From assembly GCA_021325365.1 (NCBI GenBank), contig JAJPHF010000193.1, forward strand, positions 1-64,000: 64,000 nt of DNA. The letters run 5' to 3'. This document shows positions 17,435 through 26,092 of this stretch, in pieces. The position numbers were made by a program, and so were the translations under genes. The first letter of the stretch is position 1; each line of letters opens with the position of its first letter. The notes under the pieces are model-generated. The model was not told the origin of the DNA and searched no databases. It was given only the letters and a program-made list of their open reading frames with translations. Origin of the DNA: Pseudomonadota bacterium. Its GTDB lineage: Bacteria > Chloroflexota > UBA6077 > JAJPHF01.

Positions 17435-17477
17435 CGCGGTTGATGGTGTCATCCGATGGATGACACCATCAACCGCG
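17435..17477. repeat. 20-bp-arm perfect hairpin between the two dehydrogenase genes
   Basis: Arms 17435-17454 and 17458-17477 are exact reverse complements with a GAT loop. It fills half of the 84-bp gap between the tandem acyl-CoA dehydrogenase genes. It could attenuate transcription or protect the upstream mRNA; no T-run follows. Confidence 0.75.
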
Positions 17478-17504
17478 GAGTCACGGACGGGGAGGAGGCC
17501 GCGC

Positions 17505-18665
17505 ATGGACTTCTCGTTTACCCCCGAGCAAGAGCAGTTCCGCCAGGAGGTGCGCGCCTTCTGCCGCGCGGCGGTCGCGGACGAGCAGATGCGGTCGCTC
17601 ATCGGCGTGGGCCACGAGGACCACGATCCAACCCTCTACCACAGGATCGCCGAGCGCGGCTGGATCGGCATGCAGTGGCCACGCGAGTACGGCGGCCAGG
17701 AGCGCAGCCGCGTGGACATGTGCATCTTCTACGAGGAGATGAACTACGCGCGCGCTCGCATCGGCCGCTACACGGGCTCGGTGGTGTTCGTGGGCGAGTC
17801 GATCGTGACCTACGGCACGGCGCAGCAGAAGGCGGAGTTCTTGCCGCGCATCGCCCGCGGCGAGCTGACCTGCTGCTGGGGGCTGACCGAGCCGGGGTCG
17901 GGGTCCGACGCGGCGGCGCTGCAGATGCGCGCCGTCGACAAGGGCGACCACTTCGTCGTGACGGGCCAGAAGGTGTTCACCAGCGGCGCGCATCTGGCCG
18001 ACATGGGCATGTTCGCCGTGCGCACCGATCCGAGCGCGCCGAAGTACCACGGCATCAGCCTCCTGCTCATCGACATGAACAGCCCCGGCATCTCGCTGCG
18101 GCCGCTGCACACGCTCGGCGGCTGGCGCGTGAACGAGACCTATCTGGACGAGGTGGTCGTCCCGAAAGAGCGGCTGATGGGCCAGCAGAACGAGGGCTGG
18201 AAGCACGTCCTCACTACGCTGGGTTTCGAGCGCTCGGGCATCGCCAGCGTGGGCGCCGTGATGCGCACGGCCGACGACCTGGCGGCCTACATGGCCGAGC
18301 GCGAGGCGGCGGGGCAGCCGGTGGCGCAGGCGCACAAGGACCGCTTCGCCGACCTAGTGGCGCAGCTCCACGCCGCGCGCTGGATGGGCTACCGCGTGGC
18401 GTGGATGCAGGACCAGGCGCTGCCCGACCTGGCGCGCTCGTCGATGGTGAAGGTGCTCGCCTCGGACCTGCAGCTCCACATGGCGAACCTGGTGGTGGAC
18501 GTGCTGGGGCTGGACGGGCTGGTGCAGGGGCCGGAAGCGCCGCTCGACGGCCTGGCCGAGCAGCTTTACCGCGCCGCGCTGTTCCACCACCTGGGCGGCG
18601 GCACGATGGAGATGCAGCTCAACGCGATCGCGCTGCAGGGCCTGGGGCTCCCCCGCGGCGCCTGA
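17505..18665 (+). CDS. Acyl-CoA dehydrogenase, second of a tandem pair
   Basis: A 386-residue acyl-CoA dehydrogenase. Unlike its neighbour it has canonical FAD motifs: 'CCWGLTEPGSGSDAAALQ' and 'HFVVTGQKVFTSGAHLADM'. The C-terminal 'LGGGTMEMQLNAIALQGLGL' is the usual flavin/CoA-contact end. The start (MDFSFTPEQEQF) follows GGGAGGAGG. It oxidises an acyl-CoA to the 2,3-enoyl-CoA, passing electrons to ETF. The pair probably forms one heteromeric enzyme acting on a bulky or branched acyl-CoA. Confidence 0.9.
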   Translation: MDFSFTPEQEQFRQEVRAFCRAAVADEQMRSLIGVGHEDHDPTLYHRIAERGWIGMQWPREYGGQERSRVDMCIFYEEMNYARARIGRYTGSVVFVGESIVTYGTAQQKAEFLPRIARGELTCCWGLTEPGSGSDAAALQMRAVDKGDHFVVTGQKVFTSGAHLADMGMFAVRTDPSAPKYHGISLLLIDMNSPGISLRPLHTLGGWRVNETYLDEVVVPKERLMGQQNEGWKHVLTTLGFERSGIASVGAVMRTADDLAAYMAEREAAGQPVAQAHKDRFADLVAQLHAARWMGYRVAWMQDQALPDLARSSMVKVLASDLQLHMANLVVDVLGLDGLVQGPEAPLDGLAEQLYRAALFHHLGGGTMEMQLNAIALQGLGLPRGA

Positions 18666-18689
18666 TCCTCAGCCGCGGCCGCATCCCGA

Positions 18690-18947
18690 TCAGTCGCGGT
18701 ACGCGCGACCGCGCGGCCGAACGCGCAGCACGCGGATGACCCGGTGCTCGAAGTCGTAGACGAAGCGCACGCGCCAGTCGCCGACGCGCAGCCGCCACTC
18801 GGGCTCAGTTGAGGTGAGCCGGATCACGTCACCGTATTGCGTTTCGGCGAGACGCCGCACAGCAGTTCGCACGCGTTCGGCTACCTGACGATCCATGTGA
18901 CGTAAATCGCGGATGGCGGCGGGAGTCCATTCGATTCTCCAGCTCAC
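18690..18947 (-). CDS. RelE/ParE-superfamily toxin
   Basis: An 85-residue basic protein with the RelE fold signature: 'WRIEWTPAAIRDLRHMD' at the start and 'WRLRVGDWRVRFVYD' plus 'VLRVRPRGRAYRD' at the end. RelE-type toxins cut mRNA at the ribosome; ParE relatives poison gyrase, and the sequence alone does not separate them. The start overlaps the last 4 bp of the antitoxin gene upstream, the normal arrangement for a coupled pair. Confidence 0.88.
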   Translation of the reverse strand: MSWRIEWTPAAIRDLRHMDRQVAERVRTAVRRLAETQYGDVIRLTSTEPEWRLRVGDWRVRFVYDFEHRVIRVLRVRPRGRAYRD

Positions 18948-19186
18948 CAGCCTAGCTCACGATCCAGATCCTCGTCGGCAACATAGCCAACGCGTGCAGC
19001 CTCCTCACGCGCCTCCCGCACCGCGGCGCGCTCCTCGTCGGTCTCGGGCTCGTCGTCGATCGGGGCGGTGAGGAGCAGGCGCGCCAGCGGGTCGTCGCGC
19101 AGGGCCGCGAGGTAGCGCGCGACCTCGGGCAGGATGTCGTCGGGCAGCTCGTCGAGCAGTTGGTGGACGTCGTCTCGCGCGATCAC
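18944..19186 (-). CDS. Antitoxin of the RelE/ParE-type pair
   Basis: An 80-residue acidic protein, the expected size and charge for a type II antitoxin. Its N-terminal part is helical and its C-terminal half rich in Glu/Asp ('EPETDEERAAVREAREEAA'), ending 'DEDLDRELGW', similar to small antitoxins of the RelB/DUF2281-like kind. Position directly upstream and overlapping the toxin is the main evidence. Its promoter would lie in the end of the amidohydrolase gene. Confidence 0.75.
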   Translation of the reverse strand: MIARDDVHQLLDELPDDILPEVARYLAALRDDPLARLLLTAPIDDEPETDEERAAVREAREEAARVGYVADEDLDRELGW

Positions 19187-19219
19187 GGTAGCACCTCTAG
19201 CGGCGAATCGGCGCGGCGC

Positions 19220-20284
19220 TCACAGACGGAAGAAGCGGCGCGCGTTGCCGCCGAGCACGGCGGCTTGCTCCTCGCGCGTGAGCGCGGAGTTATCCAGCGT
19301 CTCGGCGATCATGCGGCGGGCGCCGGGCAGGTCCACCTCGTGCGGGTAGTCGGAGGAGTAGGCGAACGCCTCGATGCCCACGCGCTTGGCCAGGTAGGGC
19401 AGGCTGTCGTCGTTGCCCTCGCAGCCGATGAGGATCTGGCCGCTCGTCAGGTAGTCGGGCAGCTTGCGCTTCGCGCCGGCGAAGAACTCGCTGTCGCGCT
19501 CCATGCGCTCGAAGACGGGCACCGTCCAGGCCGCGCCGCCCTCCAGGAAGCTCACGCGCAGGTCGGGCAGGCGGTCGAACAGGCCGTGGTAGATGAAGGC
19601 GACGAGCGCCACCATCAGCGGCATGGGGTGCCACAGCAGGCGCGCGCCCAGACGGTTGGAGAACGTGTCGAGGTGGCAGATGTCGCGGTTCGCGCCGCCA
19701 TGCACGCCGAGCGGGCAGCCCAGCCGCGCCGCCTCCTCGTACACCGGCCAGTAATACTCGTGCGCCAGGTGCAGCGGCAGGCCGGTCGAGGGCAGCATGG
19801 CGCCCGTCAGGTTTAGCTCCTTCACCGCGCGCCGCAGCTCGGCCACCGCCTCCTTGGGATCCTGCATGGGGATGAGCGCTGCCGGATGGATCCGGGGGCT
19901 CAGCCGGCGGAAGCGGTCGGCCACGTAGTCGTTGTACGCGCGGCACAGGCGCACGGCGTACTCCGGTACGCCGATGTTGCCCACGGCCAGCCCCTCGCTA
20001 GGATACAGGACGGTGTGCTCGATCTCCGCCTGCTCCAGGAACGCCAGCACGTCCTCGCCCGAGCCGGCGCGGTGGCTGCTCGCCCGCACCTTGGCCTCGC
20101 TCTCGTCCTCTTGCCGCTCGCTGGTCGGGTAGTGGAAGCCGTCGAGCGACGGGAACACGCCCTGGCGGTTGCGAAGCGGGGTCAGCGCGTTTGCGCGAAC
20201 CATCGGGTCCATGTACTCCGCGAACTCGGCGACCGACTCAACCAGATGGCCGTCACAATCGATAACCGCGACCTCACGCGCCAT
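19220..20284 (-). CDS. Amidohydrolase 2 family metal-dependent hydrolase/decarboxylase
   Basis: A 354-residue TIM-barrel protein of the amidohydrolase_2 (ACMSD/LigW-like) family. Likely metal-binding residues are the Asp and His of 'VIDCDGHLVES', the His of 'LGVHGGAN', and the final Asp in 'AYSSDYPHEVD'. Members decarboxylate or hydrolyse aromatic and ring-opened acids. The start at 20284 follows AGGAGGTG and has a promoter-like pair upstream. It is divergent from a binding lipoprotein gene. The second family member at 43959 is a clearly distinct paralogue. Confidence 0.85.
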   Translation of the reverse strand: MAREVAVIDCDGHLVESVAEFAEYMDPMVRANALTPLRNRQGVFPSLDGFHYPTSERQEDESEAKVRASSHRAGSGEDVLAFLEQAEIEHTVLYPSEGLAVGNIGVPEYAVRLCRAYNDYVADRFRRLSPRIHPAALIPMQDPKEAVAELRRAVKELNLTGAMLPSTGLPLHLAHEYYWPVYEEAARLGCPLGVHGGANRDICHLDTFSNRLGARLLWHPMPLMVALVAFIYHGLFDRLPDLRVSFLEGGAAWTVPVFERMERDSEFFAGAKRKLPDYLTSGQILIGCEGNDDSLPYLAKRVGIEAFAYSSDYPHEVDLPGARRMIAETLDNSALTREEQAAVLGGNARRFFRL

Positions 20285-20307
20285 AGCCGCACCTCCTGCT
20301 CTCTTGC

Positions 20308-20337
20308 AGTATCTGCCCGGCGCCCCAGCCCCCGCAA
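20308..20337 (-). promoter_or_regulatory. Candidate promoter for the amidohydrolase gene
   Basis: On the minus strand TTGCGG (20337-20332) and GATACT (20313-20308) are 18 bp apart, 24 bp before the start codon. Good -35, fair -10. Confidence 0.45.
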
Positions 20338-20394
20338 GCGCCCAGCGCATCCGAGCGACCTGCCGGGGGCACCGGTAGACGCGCGAGACTCCGT

Positions 20395-20424
20395 TTGACG
20401 TGCCGCGCGGTCCGCTGCCACAAT
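20395..20424 (+). promoter_or_regulatory. Candidate promoter for the 20512 lipoprotein gene
   Basis: TTGACG (20395-20400) and CACAAT (20419-20424) are 18 bp apart, about 88 bp before the ATG. Strong -35 match; the -10 box equals that before the cupin gene. Confidence 0.5.
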
Positions 20425-20511
20425 GCCGACGACGCGGGTGGTCAAGCCGGGACGGTGGCATTCCCGACCTCTCAGCCGTTGATCCACGTGCCCCTGTTAG
20501 GAAGGACTGAT

Positions 20512-21591
20512 ATGGTAGCCCGCGCGACGTGCTTGCTAGTGGTCGTGCTTCTCGCGGCCTGCTCGGGCGGCAGCGACGCGGCGCGATCATCTGCCCCAGC
20601 ACCCTCCGCCGTCGGGGCGACGGATGCCAATGCGGCTAGTGGCGCGGCAGCGGGGGCCGCTCCGCCTGCGGCGCCGGCCCGTCAAGTAATCAAGTATGGC
20701 TCCAATCCGATTCTAACCGGGGCGCCGTTATACCTGGCGAATGATCGGGGCTATTTTGCCGAGCAGGGTATCGAGCTCGACTATACGCCCTTCGACTCCG
20801 GCGCGTTGGCCGTGGCGCCCACCTCGGCCGGCCAGCTCGACATGACCCAGTCACCGCCGAGCCCAAGCTATTTCAACGCGCTGGCCCGAGGCGTCGCTCT
20901 CACAGGCATCGCGGCCACGTCGTACGCGGAGACGATCCTGCTCGTGCGCCAACCGCTGCTCGATAGCGGCGAGGTGCGCTCCGTCGCCGATTTGCGGGGC
21001 CGGCGAGTGAGCTTCAACGTCGAGGGCTCGCCGATCGATTACGCGCTGCGCAACATGCTACCGAAAGAAGGGGTGAGTCTACAGGAGGTCGAAATCCAGC
21101 GCCTGACCAATAGTGACCTGCCGGCCGCGCTCGCGAACGGGGCGGTAGACGCCGGTGCGGTCTCCGATCCGCTGCCGATCGAGCGCAGCGGCATCGGCAG
21201 GCGCATCCGCAGCAGCAACGACGTGCTGGGCAAACTCAGCGGGAGCACGCTGGTCATCGGGCCCAGCATGCGCGCCCGCGCCGCCGAGGTCGGGGTGCGG
21301 TTCCTGGTCGCCTACCTGAAAGGGCTGCGCGACTACCGCGCGGCGCTCCAGAACAACCGCGTCGTCGAGCCCGAGGTCATTGAGATTCTGAGCCGCTGGA
21401 CGCACGTCCCGGCGGATGCGATCGCGCAGTCCACCGCGGCCGATCTCGTACCGAACGGGCGCATCGACCTGGATGACCTGAATCGCCAGCAGGACTTCTG
21501 GGTGCGCGAGGGGCTGGTCCCTACTCGCGTCGACCTCGCTCAATTCGTGGACTATCACTATCTCGACGCGGCGCTCGCGCGGCTCCCATAG
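20512..21591 (+). CDS. ABC-type substrate-binding lipoprotein (NMT1/SsuA-like)
   Basis: A 359-residue binding lipoprotein. The signal peptide ends in a clean lipobox (LLAAC, Cys17), followed by an Ser/Ala/Pro-rich tether. The binding domain begins 'VIKYGSNPILTGAPLYLAND' and 'RGYFAEQGIELDYTPFD', then 'VADLRGRRVSFNVEGSPI'. AGGAAGG precedes the ATG. It is followed at 79 bp by two PEP mutase-like genes on the same strand, which suggests import of their substrate or its precursor. No ABC permease or ATPase is adjacent. Confidence 0.87.
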   Translation: MVARATCLLVVVLLAACSGGSDAARSSAPAPSAVGATDANAASGAAAGAAPPAAPARQVIKYGSNPILTGAPLYLANDRGYFAEQGIELDYTPFDSGALAVAPTSAGQLDMTQSPPSPSYFNALARGVALTGIAATSYAETILLVRQPLLDSGEVRSVADLRGRRVSFNVEGSPIDYALRNMLPKEGVSLQEVEIQRLTNSDLPAALANGAVDAGAVSDPLPIERSGIGRRIRSSNDVLGKLSGSTLVIGPSMRARAAEVGVRFLVAYLKGLRDYRAALQNNRVVEPEVIEILSRWTHVPADAIAQSTAADLVPNGRIDLDDLNRQQDFWVREGLVPTRVDLAQFVDYHYLDAALARLP

Positions 21592-21670
21592 CGGCGCTCG
21601 CCCTCGGGCGAGAGGCGCGCCGGCGTTCACCCGCCGGGCTGCAGGCCGGCGAACGGAGGAGACAGGACGG

Positions 21671-22627
21671 ATGGCCCAGCAGCGCATGACCACGCGCTTC
21701 CGCGAGCTGTTGCGGCGCCCGGAGCCGCTGCTGATCCCCGGCGGCTTCAGTCCGCTGTTCGCCAAGATGACGGAGCTAGCGGGCTTCGACGCCTTCTTCC
21801 TCGCCGGCTCCCAGACCTCGGCGTTCCTGTACGGTCTGCCCGACGTGGGCATCATGGGCCTGCGCGACATGGTGGACCACGCGCGCCACGTGGCCGCCCG
21901 CTGTAGCATCCCGATCTTCGTGGACGCCGATACGGGCTTTGGCAACGCCGTCGGCGTCTACTTCACCGTGCAGGAGTACGTGCGGGCGGGCGCCGCCGGG
22001 CTGCACATCGAGGACCAGGAGGCCCCGAAGAAGTCGGGCACGACGGCCGGCCGCCGCTGCATCTCCGTCGACGAAGCGATCGGCAAGTACCAGGCGGCTG
22101 TCGCCGCCCGCGATGCGCTCGACCCGGACTTCGTGATCTGCGCCCGCTGCGACCTCATCGGCGCCGAGGGCGGCACCTTCGACGGCGCGGTGGAGCGCTG
22201 CATCGCCTACGTCGAGCAGGGGCACGCCGACATGGTCTGGCTGAACACCATCCAGAGTCGCGAGCAGATCGCCGAGGCCTGCCGCCGCATCCCGGCCCCG
22301 GTGCTGCCGGTGTACGGCGGCCCACCACCCGGCCCGACGCTGGAGGAGTGGGCGCAGCTGGGCGCGGCGGCGGTCATTTTCCCCGCGCTCACTACCAGCG
22401 CCGCGCTGCAAGCCACCTGGGACCTCCTGCACGACTTCAGAGCGCGCGGGACGGCAGCGCTGGCGGAGTCGCGCCAGCGGGCGCAGGCGAGCCACTGGGG
22501 CGTCGCCGACCGCGGCCTGCTCGTCGGCAACGCGCAGATCCGGGAGCTAGAGGACCGCTACCTGCCCGGCGAGCTGCAGCGCGACTACCAGGGCACGTTC
22601 GGCTACGTGGACCGGCCGTCGTCTTAG
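21671..22627 (+). CDS. PEP mutase/isocitrate lyase superfamily enzyme, tandem copy 1
   Basis: A 318-residue TIM-barrel protein of the isocitrate lyase/PEP mutase superfamily. It has the metal-binding segment 'DADTGFGNAVGV' and 'HIEDQEAPKKSG'. In true lyases (isocitrate, methylisocitrate, dimethylmalate) the latter loop reads K-[KR]-C-G-H; here the catalytic Cys is replaced by Ser and the His is absent. This favours an oxaloacetate-decarboxylase- or hydrolase-like reaction, or an undescribed one, rather than lyase chemistry. The start follows GGAGGAGACAGG. It shares a nearly identical stretch with the next gene. Confidence 0.85.
   Translation: MAQQRMTTRFRELLRRPEPLLIPGGFSPLFAKMTELAGFDAFFLAGSQTSAFLYGLPDVGIMGLRDMVDHARHVAARCSIPIFVDADTGFGNAVGVYFTVQEYVRAGAAGLHIEDQEAPKKSGTTAGRRCISVDEAIGKYQAAVAARDALDPDFVICARCDLIGAEGGTFDGAVERCIAYVEQGHADMVWLNTIQSREQIAEACRRIPAPVLPVYGGPPPGPTLEEWAQLGAAAVIFPALTTSAALQATWDLLHDFRARGTAALAESRQRAQASHWGVADRGLLVGNAQIRELEDRYLPGELQRDYQGTFGYVDRPSS
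21842..21981 (+). repeat. Near-identical coding tract shared with 22949-23088
   Basis: This 140-bp tract differs from 22949-23088 at only 4 positions (offset 1107 bp), while the flanking parts of the two genes are clearly more divergent. That pattern suggests recent gene conversion or strong constraint around the metal-binding DADTGFG region. Confidence 0.75.
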
Positions 22628-22771
22628 GCGCCGAAACGAGGGTGGTCCTGTATCCCGCCGGACAACGGAGGTCATGGACGCTGGGCGGCAGGGAACGAGC
22701 CCCGGCCCTACGCTTCTCGGCCGCTAATTGGCGGCGGCATGGGCAGAAGCGACGAACGCGAGGGAGAAACG

Positions 22772-23719
22772 ATGAACGACAGCCCAACTCGCGCGACGAC
22801 GCAGCTGCGCGCGCTCATCCGGCGGCCGGAGCCGCTCGTCATGCCGGGCGGCTTCAGCCCATACTTCGCGCGCATGGCCGAGGCGACGGGCTGCGAGGCG
22901 TTCTTCTTGGCCGGCTCGCAGACCGCCGCCTTCCTGTACGGCCTCCCGGACGTGGGCATCATGGGCCTGCGCGACATGGTGGACCACGCGCGCCACCTGG
23001 CCGCCCGCTGCAGCATCCCGATCTTCGTGGACGCCGATACCGGCTTCGGCAACGCCGTCGGCGTCTACTTCACCGTGCAGGAGTACGTCCGAGCGGGCGT
23101 GGCCGGGCTGCACCTGGAGGACCAGGAGGCACCGAAGAAGTCGGGCAAGCACGCGGGGCGGCGCTGCATCTCCGTCGAGGAGGCGATCGGCAAATACCGG
23201 GCGGCGGTCGCCGCCCGCGACGCGCTGGACCCCGACTTCGTGATCTGCGCCCGCTGCGACCTGATCGGTGCGGAGGGCGGTTCCTTTGAGGGGGCGATCG
23301 AGCGAGCAACCACGTACCTGCAAGAGGGCGGCGTGGACATCGTCTGGATGAACAGCATGAACACCCGCGAGGAGATCCGTGAGGTGTGCCGGCGCGTGCC
23401 CGGACCGGTGATGGTGTCGTATTACGGCGCGCCGCCGACGCCGACACTCGACGAGTGGCGCGAGCTAGGCCCGGCCGTCGTCATCTTCCCGGCCATCGTC
23501 GCGTCGGTCGCCGCGCAGGCGGCCTGGGACTTCCTGCACGACTTTCGCGAGCAGGGCCCCGCGGCGATGGACACATGGCGCGGCAAGGGCGGCCAGAGCC
23601 GCTGGGGCCGCCCCACCGCCGACACGCTGCTGGGCGACGACTTCGTGGTACAGCTCGAGGAGCGCTACCTGCCCGCCGAGCTGCGCCGCGACTACGAGGC
23701 CACCTTCGGCCACCACTAG
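22772..23719 (+). CDS. PEP mutase/isocitrate lyase superfamily enzyme, tandem copy 2
   Basis: A 315-residue paralogue of the preceding gene, with the same 'DADTGFGNAVGV' and 'LEDQEAPKKSGK' motifs and the same loss of the lyase Cys. The ends of the two proteins differ most, which may mean different substrate side chains or a heteromer. Start 22772 is preferred because GAGGGAGAAACG precedes it; an in-frame ATG at 22739 lacks such a site. The gap between the two genes is 144 bp. Confidence 0.85.
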   Translation: MNDSPTRATTQLRALIRRPEPLVMPGGFSPYFARMAEATGCEAFFLAGSQTAAFLYGLPDVGIMGLRDMVDHARHLAARCSIPIFVDADTGFGNAVGVYFTVQEYVRAGVAGLHLEDQEAPKKSGKHAGRRCISVEEAIGKYRAAVAARDALDPDFVICARCDLIGAEGGSFEGAIERATTYLQEGGVDIVWMNSMNTREEIREVCRRVPGPVMVSYYGAPPTPTLDEWRELGPAVVIFPAIVASVAAQAAWDFLHDFREQGPAAMDTWRGKGGQSRWGRPTADTLLGDDFVVQLEERYLPAELRRDYEATFGHH

Positions 23720-23833
23720 GGGGGTGGAAGCCGCAGCCTGCCCCGTGCACAGTATCTTCACATCGTCTCCGTCAGCTGTTAACTCGCCGCGGCTACGGTA
23801 GGAGCAGCTATATTACCACCGGCGAGTACCTGC

Positions 23834-25939
23834 ATGCTGGCCATTCCGCACCGCCTGCGCAAGCCTGCCGCTCGGCTGTCCGTCCCGCTGCTGACGGTTC
23901 GCGCCGGGACCGCGTGGTGGCAGCACGCCGTCGCGCTGGGGCCACTGCTGCTCGCGGCGGCGCTCGCCGGCTACCGCCTGGATCAGGAAGGCTACGGCAA
24001 CCTGTACTACGCGGCCACCGTCCGCAGCATGCTCGCGAGCTGGCACAACTTCTTCTTCGCCGCCTTCGATCCCGGCGGCTTCGTCAGTGTAGACAAGCCG
24101 CCACTGGGCTTCTGGGCGCAAGCACTCAGCGCCAAACTGCTCGGCTTCAGTGGCCTCGCCCTACTGCTGCCCGAAGCGTTGGCCGGCGTCGCCGCCGTGG
24201 GGTTGCTCTACTACCTCGTGCAGCGCGCCTTCGGCCCGCTCGCCGGCTTCCTGGCCGCGCTGCTCCTCACCCTGACGCCGATCAGCGTGGCCACGAGCCG
24301 CAACAACACGATCGACAGTCTGCTCGTCCTCGTCGTGCTGCTCGCCGCCGGGGCGACCCTCCGGGCCGTCGAGACGGGATGGCCGCGCTGGCTGTTCGGC
24401 GCGGCGGCCGTCGCCGGCGTCGGCTTCAACGTCAAGATGCTCGAAGCATACCTGGTGCTGCCGGCGCTGTACCTCGTGTACCTGGTCGCCGGCCCGCGGC
24501 GCTGGCCCGCGCGCCTGCTGCACCTCGCCGCCGCGACCGCCGTGCTGCTAGCCGTGTCGCTATCCTGGGCGGTAGCCGTGGACCTGACGCCACCGGCTGC
24601 GCGGCCGTATGTCGGGTCCAGCGAGCACAACTCGGTCCTGGAGCTAATCGTGTGGCACAACGGCTTGAGCCGCGTGCTGCCCGGGGTGCCGCTGTTCGGC
24701 GGCCCAATGGCACTGGGCGCGAATGTGCCGCCGGCGCCCCGCGTCGCCCCGCTGGCGGCGCCCGGCGCGGCGTCCGACGCCCCCGGCGCGGCCTTCGGCG
24801 ACCGGGGCTTCGGCGCCTTCGGGATCGGCGCGCCCGGACCGCTGCGCCTGTTCACTCAACCGCTCGGCAGCCAGATCGGCTGGCTGCTCCCGCTCGCCCT
24901 GTTCAGCCTCGCGGCGATTGCCTCTGACCTGCGGCGGGCGCCCGGCCGGCCGTTGGCCCGGGCCAGCGCCCTGCTCTGGGGCGTATGGCTGCTCTCGGTC
25001 GGCGCCTTCTTCAGCCTCACGCGCCAGTTCCAGCCCTATTACCTCGTCATGCTGGCTCCCGCCAGCGCGGCGCTGGGCGGCGTAGGGCTCGCCCTGAGCT
25101 GGCAGGCGTACCGTGCGGGGCGGCGCGCGGGCTGGCTGCTGCCGCTCATCCTCAGCAGCAGCGCCGTCGGCGAGCTAGCCTTGCTGGCCAGCTTCCCGGA
25201 CTGGAGCGCGCGGCTCACGCCGTGGATCGCCGGCCTCGCGCTCGCCAGCCTGGCGGCGCTGGCTCTTGGGCGCTGGAGGCCGTGGGCGCGCCGGCAGCCG
25301 GGCTGGCTGCCGGCGCTGGCGGGCACGGCGGGCCTGCTGGCGCTGCTCGCGGCGCCGGCGGTCTGGGCCAGCGCCCCTGCCTGGGCAGGCATGGGTCCTC
25401 GGCCTCTGGCGGACCCGACGGCCGGGGCGCGGCGCGGCCGAGCGTTCGCGCCGACGGCGGACGCGGCCGCCTACCTCGTGGCGCACCGCGACGACGCGGC
25501 GTTCCTGGCGGCAACCCTCAACGCGAACGCGGCAGCGCCTCTTATCCTCGCCACAGGAGCGCCCGTGATGGCAGTCGGCGGCTTTAGCGGCGCCGATCCG
25601 ATCCTGACGGCGGACGAGTTCGCGGCGCGCGTGGCCGCCGGGGAGGTCCGCTACGCGCTCTTCCCGGCCCGCGGGGAGCGCGCCGGCCGCGGGCCACTGG
25701 GCGACCGCGACCGGCAGCAGCCGCTGGTCGCTTGGGTGCAGGACCACTGCACGGCACTGCCGGCTACGGCCTGGCAGCCGCGCCCAGCCGAAGGCCAGCG
25801 CGCCGCGCAGCCGACCCGCGAGAACGTCGCGCCACCAGCCAACGCGGCTGCCCGGCCTCTGGGCTACTTCGGGCCGGGCGCCCCGCCGACGCTCTACGAT
25901 TGCGCGGTCGCCAGCGCGTCGCCCTCGAGCGGCGGGTAG
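23834..25939 (+). CDS. GT39-family membrane glycosyltransferase (PMT/ArnT-like), copy 1
   Basis: A 701-residue polytopic GT-C glycosyltransferase. The first outer loop carries the acidic active-site region 'YRLDQEGYGNLYYAATVRSM', followed by 'SVDKPPLGFWAQALSAKLLG' and 'TSRNNTIDSLLVLV'. About eleven or twelve hydrophobic segments follow. The C-terminus is a soluble outer domain ending in a Cys pair region ('WVQDHCTALP', 'LYDCAVA'). GT39 enzymes use a lipid-linked sugar to mannosylate proteins or modify lipids. A central loop is rich in Pro/Ala/Gly. It precedes the secreted S53 peptidase, whose Pro/Thr linker is a plausible glycosylation target. A diverged copy lies at 59469. Confidence 0.85.
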   Translation: MLAIPHRLRKPAARLSVPLLTVRAGTAWWQHAVALGPLLLAAALAGYRLDQEGYGNLYYAATVRSMLASWHNFFFAAFDPGGFVSVDKPPLGFWAQALSAKLLGFSGLALLLPEALAGVAAVGLLYYLVQRAFGPLAGFLAALLLTLTPISVATSRNNTIDSLLVLVVLLAAGATLRAVETGWPRWLFGAAAVAGVGFNVKMLEAYLVLPALYLVYLVAGPRRWPARLLHLAAATAVLLAVSLSWAVAVDLTPPAARPYVGSSEHNSVLELIVWHNGLSRVLPGVPLFGGPMALGANVPPAPRVAPLAAPGAASDAPGAAFGDRGFGAFGIGAPGPLRLFTQPLGSQIGWLLPLALFSLAAIASDLRRAPGRPLARASALLWGVWLLSVGAFFSLTRQFQPYYLVMLAPASAALGGVGLALSWQAYRAGRRAGWLLPLILSSSAVGELALLASFPDWSARLTPWIAGLALASLAALALGRWRPWARRQPGWLPALAGTAGLLALLAAPAVWASAPAWAGMGPRPLADPTAGARRGRAFAPTADAAAYLVAHRDDAAFLAATLNANAAAPLILATGAPVMAVGGFSGADPILTADEFAARVAAGEVRYALFPARGERAGRGPLGDRDRQQPLVAWVQDHCTALPATAWQPRPAEGQRAAQPTRENVAPPANAAARPLGYFGPGAPPTLYDCAVASASPSSGG

Positions 25940-25986
25940 GCCGGGCCACATCCACGAGATCTCCACGCCTAGCCCGTCCGAAACCC

Positions 25987-26016
25987 TGGACCGCGGCGGC
26001 CGCGACGCCTTACATT
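25987..26016 (+). promoter_or_regulatory. Candidate promoter for the S53 peptidase gene
   Basis: TGGACC (25987-25992) and TACATT (26011-26016) are 18 bp apart, about 77 bp before the ATG, so the peptidase may be transcribed separately from the GT39 gene. Confidence 0.4.
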
Positions 26017-26092
26017 GAACTGCTCTCGAGCTGTCCGCTTGAGAGCGGTCCTGCTCACCGCCGTGCTGCACGAGGGAGAAACGGACGGGGAG

